Shown: piece by piece, positions 59,744 through 64,000 of the stretch
Numbering within the stretch: the stretch's first letter is position 1
Layout of the letters: the number at the start of each line of letters is the position of its first letter
Assembly (NCBI RefSeq): GCF_000745315.1
Contig: NZ_JQNQ01000001.1
Coordinates: 2,480,001 to 2,544,000 of the forward strand
Origin: Salegentibacter sp. Hel_I_6
GTDB taxonomy: Bacteria; Bacteroidota; Bacteroidia; Flavobacteriales; Flavobacteriaceae
DNA: 64,000 nt
Direction of reading: 5' to 3'
Position numbers and translations under genes: made by a program
Notes under the pieces: generated by a model
Seen by the model: the letters and a program-made list of their open reading frames with translations, nothing else
Told to the model about the DNA's origin: nothing
Databases searched by the model: none

Positions 59744-62705
59744 ACTATTTCTCTTAGCATTCCTTTGGTTTAATTTCGCTTTTGCTCAAAATTATCCTAC
59801 TAAAAATTATACTGCAATAAATCAATTGCCCAATAATTCAGTCAGGTCCGTATTGGTCGACAGCAAAAATAGACTGTGGGTTGGTACTGAAAACGGGGTA
59901 GTGAAAAAAGAGAATGGCGAGTTTCAATATTTCTTTGAAGAGGATGGTTTGGCTCAAAATAGCTGTTGGGCCATTGCTGAAGATGAAAGTAAAAGCCTAT
60001 GGTTTGGTAGCTACGGGGAAGGGATTAGTATTTATGATGGCTTTGAATTTAAAATTATTTCAGAGAGAGATGGATTAGTTCATAACCAAATCACTAAACT
60101 CTTTTCTTCAGGAAACGATATGTACGTGGGCACCAGTAATGGCGTTTCGATAATCGATATAAATACCTTTGAAATAAATGCTTTAAATACTCCTCCCGGG
60201 CGAGAGCTTTTCAGGGTTCAGGATTTCTTAGAATATGAAAACCAAATTTACGTAGTCACTTACAGATCAGGAATCTTTAAAATTTTAAATAAGGATGATC
60301 AAACAGAATTGGTTAAAGTAAATGATCATAAATTCATCTATTCAGTTTTAGTGAATAATGATAGTATTTACAGCAGTAACAATGGTTTTTTTACTAAAAG
60401 CCCGATAAGCGATTATTTAACGGAAAGCGATTCTGTTCCCTTAGAAAAACACGGAGCTTCTATTATTTGGGACTACGCTAAAACCAGGGATCATAAAATT
60501 TTTGCTGCTGCCTGGGGTATATACGATACCAACGGGGGAATATATGAATTGGTAGATGATAAAATGGTTTCCAGGGCTGCTGAATTCAAATTGCCGAGCA
60601 AAGAAGTAATCTCCCTGGCCTATGATCCAAAATTTGAAAAACTATATGTCGGTACCAAAGATGCAGGATTATTCGAAATCGCTTTAAATCCGCAGATCAA
60701 ATTTCACGAAGTTCCGGGTAAGAATATTCTTGGATTTGCGAAAACTGAAAACACTTCCGCAGTTTTACAAAATGATGCTATTGTTATAAAAAGTGGCGAC
60801 GAGGAAAAGAGAATTACTTTACCGCAACTTAAAAATTGGCAGGAGGCCTATGTATTAAATACTAAAATGCCCTTGCCAGAACACAAGGACGATTTTTATG
60901 AACTGGATCATTCTACAAAAGCTGAAGAAATTAGTTTTTACGATATAAAAGCAAACCAAAATACTTATTGGATAAATACCAATATAGGAGTGTTTGCTAT
61001 AAAAGATTCCGGAAAATTGAATAGGTATTTACCATTGCATTCAGAGGAGATTAATTTTACGAAAACGGGAAATCTTATAGAAACCAATCCTTACGGTGGG
61101 GTTAGAGTGTATAGTGACCTGGACCTTTTTAATTATACCCATTTTCCAAAGGAAAATTCCCAAACCCCTACTATGGTGGTAAGTAGTTTGCAGCGGGGAA
61201 ATAAAACTTATTTTCTGTCTGTTTTTTCCGGGCTTTATACCTGTGAGAACAATGAATTTAAATCCTATCTCGATAATGGAGTCTGGAGCGAAAAAAAATT
61301 AAAGCATATCACAGTATTAGGAAAAGATCTCGCTATTTCAAATGAATTTGGGGATGTGTTTATTATTAAAGATGATGAATCATTTAGAATAGAAAATAAG
61401 ATACCCCGGGCCAAAATACAGGGGAATTCTATTTCTTTTTTAGAGAATTACAAGGAAACTTTAATCATTGGAACCGAAAAGGGATTAACGCTTTATAAAA
61501 ACGGGCGTTTTATATTTTTAGATGAGGAACAGGGCCTGGAGCAAGCTTTATTAAGCGCTGAAGTAACTCAAAGCAGCATATCTATAGGAAGTAAAAATGG
61601 TTACTACGATGTAGACCTTAATGCCGTTTTGGATACAAATACTTTGGTAGATCAAATAGAACTCAAAGAGGTTTTTATCAATAACAAAAAATTTGCTTTA
61701 GGCTCTTATAACGTGCAGGACAATCTAAAATTGGCGTATAACCAAAATACCATATTGCTAAATTTCAGCACGAATGCACATCCTTATCCGAATAAATTAA
61801 AATATCAATACCGATTAAATGAAGATGACCCCTGGAGTATTATATCTTCCAAACCTGAAATATTCCTAGCCTCTCTACCCACAGAAAATTATAATATAGA
61901 TGTAAAAGTATCAGACGAAAGTACCGGTTTGAGTTATACTCAGCCCTTGCTTAACTTGACAGTGCTTCCACCATTTTGGAAAACCTGGTGGTTTATTAGT
62001 CTTATTGTAGGCCTTGGAATTTTGGGAATTTACAGTATTTATAGATTTCAAATTAAGCAGCATCAGAAATTTGAAGCACAAAAAAGATTGATCAAAAAGC
62101 GTTTTGAAGAAACTAAAATGGAAGCTTTATTGGCGCAAATGAATCCACATTTTATCTTTAATGCGATGAATTCCATCCAATACTATATTATGGACAGTGA
62201 TATAGACAAAGCCACGGTATTTTTGGGTGATTTTTCAAAATTGATCAGGCTAAACCTGGACCATTGTACCAAACCCACTATTTTATTGATTGAAGAAATA
62301 GAATATCTACAGTCCTATATCCGGGTGGAAAATACACGATTCAATAATAAGATCAAGGTGGAATTTGAAATAGATCCTTCAATCGATCCTTACGAAATAG
62401 AAATTCCCACAATGTTATTACAAACCTTTGTAGAGAATGTATTCGTACACGCTTTTCCGCCTGATGTAACCAATCCCACTTTAAAAGTTTCTTTTAAGTT
62501 GCTTTCTGAAGATATTCTGCAATGCAAAATCGAAGACAACGGGATAGGTTTCTCGAACAACTCAACGAATAAACTGCACGAATCCAAAGGAGTTTCCCTG
62601 GTAAAGGAGCGATTAGCATTGCTGGGTTACGATATTAAAGAAGCAGTTAAGATAAATTCGATTAAAAATAAAGGCACTTCCGTTACTCTTAAACTAAAGG
62701 TCTAA
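59721..62705 (+). CDS. Periplasmic beta-propeller sensor histidine kinase (LytS-type)
   Basis: 994 residues. Signal peptide (FLLAFLWFNFAFAQ), then about 700 residues of two-component-regulator propeller repeats (VRSVLVDSKNRLWVGTENGV, CWAIAEDESKSLWFGSYGEG and further WxG strands). A Y_Y_Y domain comes next (LKYQYRLNEDDPWSIISSKPEIFLASLPTENYNIDVKVSD). One TM at about 752-775 (WWFISLIVGLGILGIYSIY) leads to a cytoplasmic His_kinase domain (His810 in AQMNPHFIFNAMNSIQYYI) and a HATPase with EDNGIGF. It lacks the DNA-binding/receiver domains of hybrid propeller sensors and instead pairs with the overlapping LytTR regulator. Ligand unknown. Confidence 0.92.
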   Translation: MPFYKITRLFLLAFLWFNFAFAQNYPTKNYTAINQLPNNSVRSVLVDSKNRLWVGTENGVVKKENGEFQYFFEEDGLAQNSCWAIAEDESKSLWFGSYGEGISIYDGFEFKIISERDGLVHNQITKLFSSGNDMYVGTSNGVSIIDINTFEINALNTPPGRELFRVQDFLEYENQIYVVTYRSGIFKILNKDDQTELVKVNDHKFIYSVLVNNDSIYSSNNGFFTKSPISDYLTESDSVPLEKHGASIIWDYAKTRDHKIFAAAWGIYDTNGGIYELVDDKMVSRAAEFKLPSKEVISLAYDPKFEKLYVGTKDAGLFEIALNPQIKFHEVPGKNILGFAKTENTSAVLQNDAIVIKSGDEEKRITLPQLKNWQEAYVLNTKMPLPEHKDDFYELDHSTKAEEISFYDIKANQNTYWINTNIGVFAIKDSGKLNRYLPLHSEEINFTKTGNLIETNPYGGVRVYSDLDLFNYTHFPKENSQTPTMVVSSLQRGNKTYFLSVFSGLYTCENNEFKSYLDNGVWSEKKLKHITVLGKDLAISNEFGDVFIIKDDESFRIENKIPRAKIQGNSISFLENYKETLIIGTEKGLTLYKNGRFIFLDEEQGLEQALLSAEVTQSSISIGSKNGYYDVDLNAVLDTNTLVDQIELKEVFINNKKFALGSYNVQDNLKLAYNQNTILLNFSTNAHPYPNKLKYQYRLNEDDPWSIISSKPEIFLASLPTENYNIDVKVSDESTGLSYTQPLLNLTVLPPFWKTWWFISLIVGLGILGIYSIYRFQIKQHQKFEAQKRLIKKRFEETKMEALLAQMNPHFIFNAMNSIQYYIMDSDIDKATVFLGDFSKLIRLNLDHCTKPTILLIEEIEYLQSYIRVENTRFNNKIKVEFEIDPSIDPYEIEIPTMLLQTFVENVFVHAFPPDVTNPTLKVSFKLLSEDILQCKIEDNGIGFSNNSTNKLHESKGVSLVKERLALLGYDIKEAVKINSIKNKGTSVTLKLKV

Positions 62706-62852
62706 CGATAACTTTAAGATTCCATACGTTTACTAAACAAACATTCTTTGCTTTAACATAATATTTAGTTTTACAACAAATTGGAGCAAGTGTCAGCTAC
62801 ACCTTAATTGGTATTGCTTTCAAGAAAATATTATGAGTAGGGTCGTTTTATT

Positions 62853-62890
62853 TTCTGAAGCTACTGTAGAGGTCACTTCTCTAATCTTTT
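62853..62890 (+). repeat. Diverged direct repeat, left copy (pair with 63778)
   Basis: A 38-base stretch, TTCTGAAGCTACTGTAGAGG onward, that matches 63778-63815 at about 30 of 38 positions. The differences sit so that the same frame would encode ATVEVTSLIF versus AIVEVTALIF, i.e. mostly third-position or conservative changes. Neither copy lies in a convincing gene. The copies flank the methyltransferase gene. Confidence 0.5.
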
Positions 62891-62947
62891 CTAAACACTC
62901 CTCCTAAGTACAGATTTCCTTAACTTTATGGTATTCAAATAAATATC

Positions 62948-63667
62948 ATGAAAAATTATACTTCCGCTATTTTAATTACAATGTTGTCCTTATGCTTCCT
63001 TCAATGTAAGGGACAAACCAATAATACCAATTCAAATTATACCTTTCAGGGAGGTAGTCTTGATGGCATCGGGAAATTTTATAAAGGCCGGGAGATCTCC
63101 CATGTGATGGGGTACCAGGGAATAAATTGGCTGGAACGCCCCGAGCGGGAACAAGAAGAAAATACCAGCAAACTTATTCAAAATATGAAAATTGAGTCCG
63201 GCGATACTATCGCCGATATAGGCGCCGGCTCTGGATACCACGTGTTCAAAATGGCACCAAAGGCAGGACAGGGATTGATCTTTGCTGTAGATATTCAGTC
63301 TGAAATGTTGCAAGCCATTCGGGATCGAAAAAAGAAAGAAGATATTAACCAAATTAAAGTAGTAAAAGGAACAGAAAAATCGGTGAACCTTCCGGAAAAT
63401 TCGGTAGATAAGATATTGATGGTAGACGTATACCACGAATTCAGCTTCCCGGTAGAAATGCTCACTTCAATGCATAAAGCTTTGCGGGCCGACGGAAAGA
63501 TATTCCTAATTGAATACCGCGGCGAAGATGCTTCTATCCCTATTAAAAAACTTCATAAAATGACAGAAGCCCAGGCCGTAAAGGAATTCAAAGCAAACGG
63601 GTTCTTACTTGAAGAAAATATCGATAATCTACCCTGGCAGCACTGTATGGTCTTCATAAAAGAATAA
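62948..63667 (+). CDS. Exported (putative lipoprotein) SAM-methyltransferase-fold protein
   Basis: A 239-residue protein with an N-terminal export signal (YTSAILITMLSLCFLQCKGQ), whose Cys20 may be lipidated although the lipobox LQC is non-canonical. After that a class I SAM-binding domain is clear: DTIADIGAGSGYHVFKMAPKAGQ (motif I), FAVDIQSEMLQAI (motif II), and SVDKILMVDVYHEFSFPVEML (motif IV region). Intracellular SAM would not be available in the periplasm, so either it has another role, uses an exported cofactor, or the signal is not used. Similar exported methyltransferase-like proteins exist in Bacteroidota as I recall. It follows the sensor gene by 242 bases. Confidence 0.8.
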   Translation: MKNYTSAILITMLSLCFLQCKGQTNNTNSNYTFQGGSLDGIGKFYKGREISHVMGYQGINWLERPEREQEENTSKLIQNMKIESGDTIADIGAGSGYHVFKMAPKAGQGLIFAVDIQSEMLQAIRDRKKKEDINQIKVVKGTEKSVNLPENSVDKILMVDVYHEFSFPVEMLTSMHKALRADGKIFLIEYRGEDASIPIKKLHKMTEAQAVKEFKANGFLLEENIDNLPWQHCMVFIKE

Positions 63668-63777
63668 AGTTTACTTAAGACCACCTTCTGTGGGGTAAAG
63701 CACATTAACACTAATAGATTACGATATTGGAAAAGCCGGCTAAATAATTTCCGAATTAATTAAAGGTACTACAGTAA

Positions 63778-63815
63778 TTCTAAAGCTATAGTAGAAGTTA
63801 CAGCGCTAATCTTTT
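63778..63815 (+). repeat. Diverged direct repeat, right copy (pair with 62853)
   Basis: TTCTAAAGCTATAGTAGAAG onward, ending in GCTAATCTTTT like the left copy. See 62853 for the comparison. Confidence 0.5.
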
Positions 63816-63851
63816 TAATGAGATCTAAAATTACTAGATAGCAAAGATTGG

Positions 63852-64000
63852 TTAATTTACTTTGTAAAGTGTGGTTACTACAACTCCTTTAAATCCCGGC
63901 GACTTAATAGATAGTAATTGTTTTTCTTCTTTTACCTTAAAGTTAAACGGTGACGCTAAAAGGTTTACACCACTTTGTTTTTTTAATCTGATTCCCTGTC
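63852..64000 (-). CDS. 3' end of an unidentified gene, cut by window edge
   Basis: On the minus strand an open frame enters from the right edge and ends at TAA 63854-63852 after about 48 codons. It reads as plausible protein, ending SPGFKGVVVTTLYKVN after a hydrophilic KVKEEKQLLSIK stretch. Codon pattern fits coding sequence. The start, length and family cannot be judged from this fragment. It is convergent with the methyltransferase gene. Confidence 0.5.
   Translation of the reverse strand, partial: QGIRLKKQSGVNLLASPFNFKVKEEKQLLSIKSPGFKGVVVTTLYKVN

Noticed and set aside
62833..62907. 24-codon frame including the left direct-repeat copy
   Set aside because: Too short and the right copy is not preceded by a start codon in the same frame; better treated as a repeat or relic.

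Overview
The window looks like chromosomal DNA of a Bacteroidota bacterium, most likely a (probably marine) Flavobacteriaceae member of the Gramella/Salegentibacter/Zunongwangia type. The signs are AT-rich DNA, TAnnTTTG -7 boxes (several with TTTG exactly 19 bases upstream), long C-terminal tails on ribosomal proteins S2 and S16, a DnaE with a fused exonuclease, and Bacteroidota-typical families (DUF2723, DUF3050, YceI, LytTR/propeller sensor pairs). The genus is a guess. There is no prophage, CRISPR array, integron or complete insertion sequence.

Layout. 1-2619: Fe-S and electron-transfer genes (Mrp cut by the window edge, NifU-like scaffold, TrxR-like ferredoxin-NADP reductase, 2Fe-2S ferredoxin). 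2752-7389: a DUF3050 gene, an unlisted 59-codon Cys-rich gene, a lipoprotein, a glutaryl-CoA-type acyl-CoA dehydrogenase and a tRNA methyltransferase. 7507-10324: the rplM-rpsI-rpsB-tsf operon (minus) with leader hairpins. 10671-14203: a lipoprotein and polA. 14347-20041: a compact cyanophycin locus with synthetase, cyanophycinase and two Ntn-type asparaginases. 20242-26323: metallophosphoesterase, a cysteine-less thioredoxin fold, a NodB deacetylase, a DUF2723 membrane protein and tRNA-Gln.

27281-34739 is a signalling and stress block: a PAS histidine kinase, a receiver-CRP fusion regulator, a universal stress protein, beta-carbonic anhydrase, a truncated globin with a small membrane partner, and YceI/porin/YceI genes. 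Three promoters here carry the same CRP/FNR-type dyad (TGA-N6-TCA), each exactly 21 bases upstream of the -7 box and each without a -33 element. They look like activator-dependent members of one local regulon, and the neighbouring receiver-CRP protein is the obvious candidate activator.

34997-48864: ftsX, panE, a GH31 gene plus glgB-glgC-glgA (glycogen), leuS with an unusual insertion next to KMSKS, and alanine dehydrogenase. 48887-49806 is a cluster of imperfect palindromic repeats around a lone GIY-YIG nuclease gene; further copies of the repeat are scattered in the window. 49842-58543: rimM-rpsP, two tandem DUF2383 genes, dnaE, a GC-rich structured intergenic element, trxA and a DUF58 gene. 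58631-64000: tRNA-Asp, a LytTR regulator overlapping its propeller sensor kinase, a secreted or lipid-anchored methyltransferase-fold protein flanked by a diverged direct repeat, and the 3' end of a further gene on the minus strand.

All calls come from reading the sequence; no database search was run. The most interesting points are the three-promoter CRP-type regulon, the palindrome/GIY-YIG cluster, the cyanophycin locus, and several oddities in otherwise ordinary genes (LeuRS insertion, Cys-free thioredoxin, exported methyltransferase, Mrp without CPxC).
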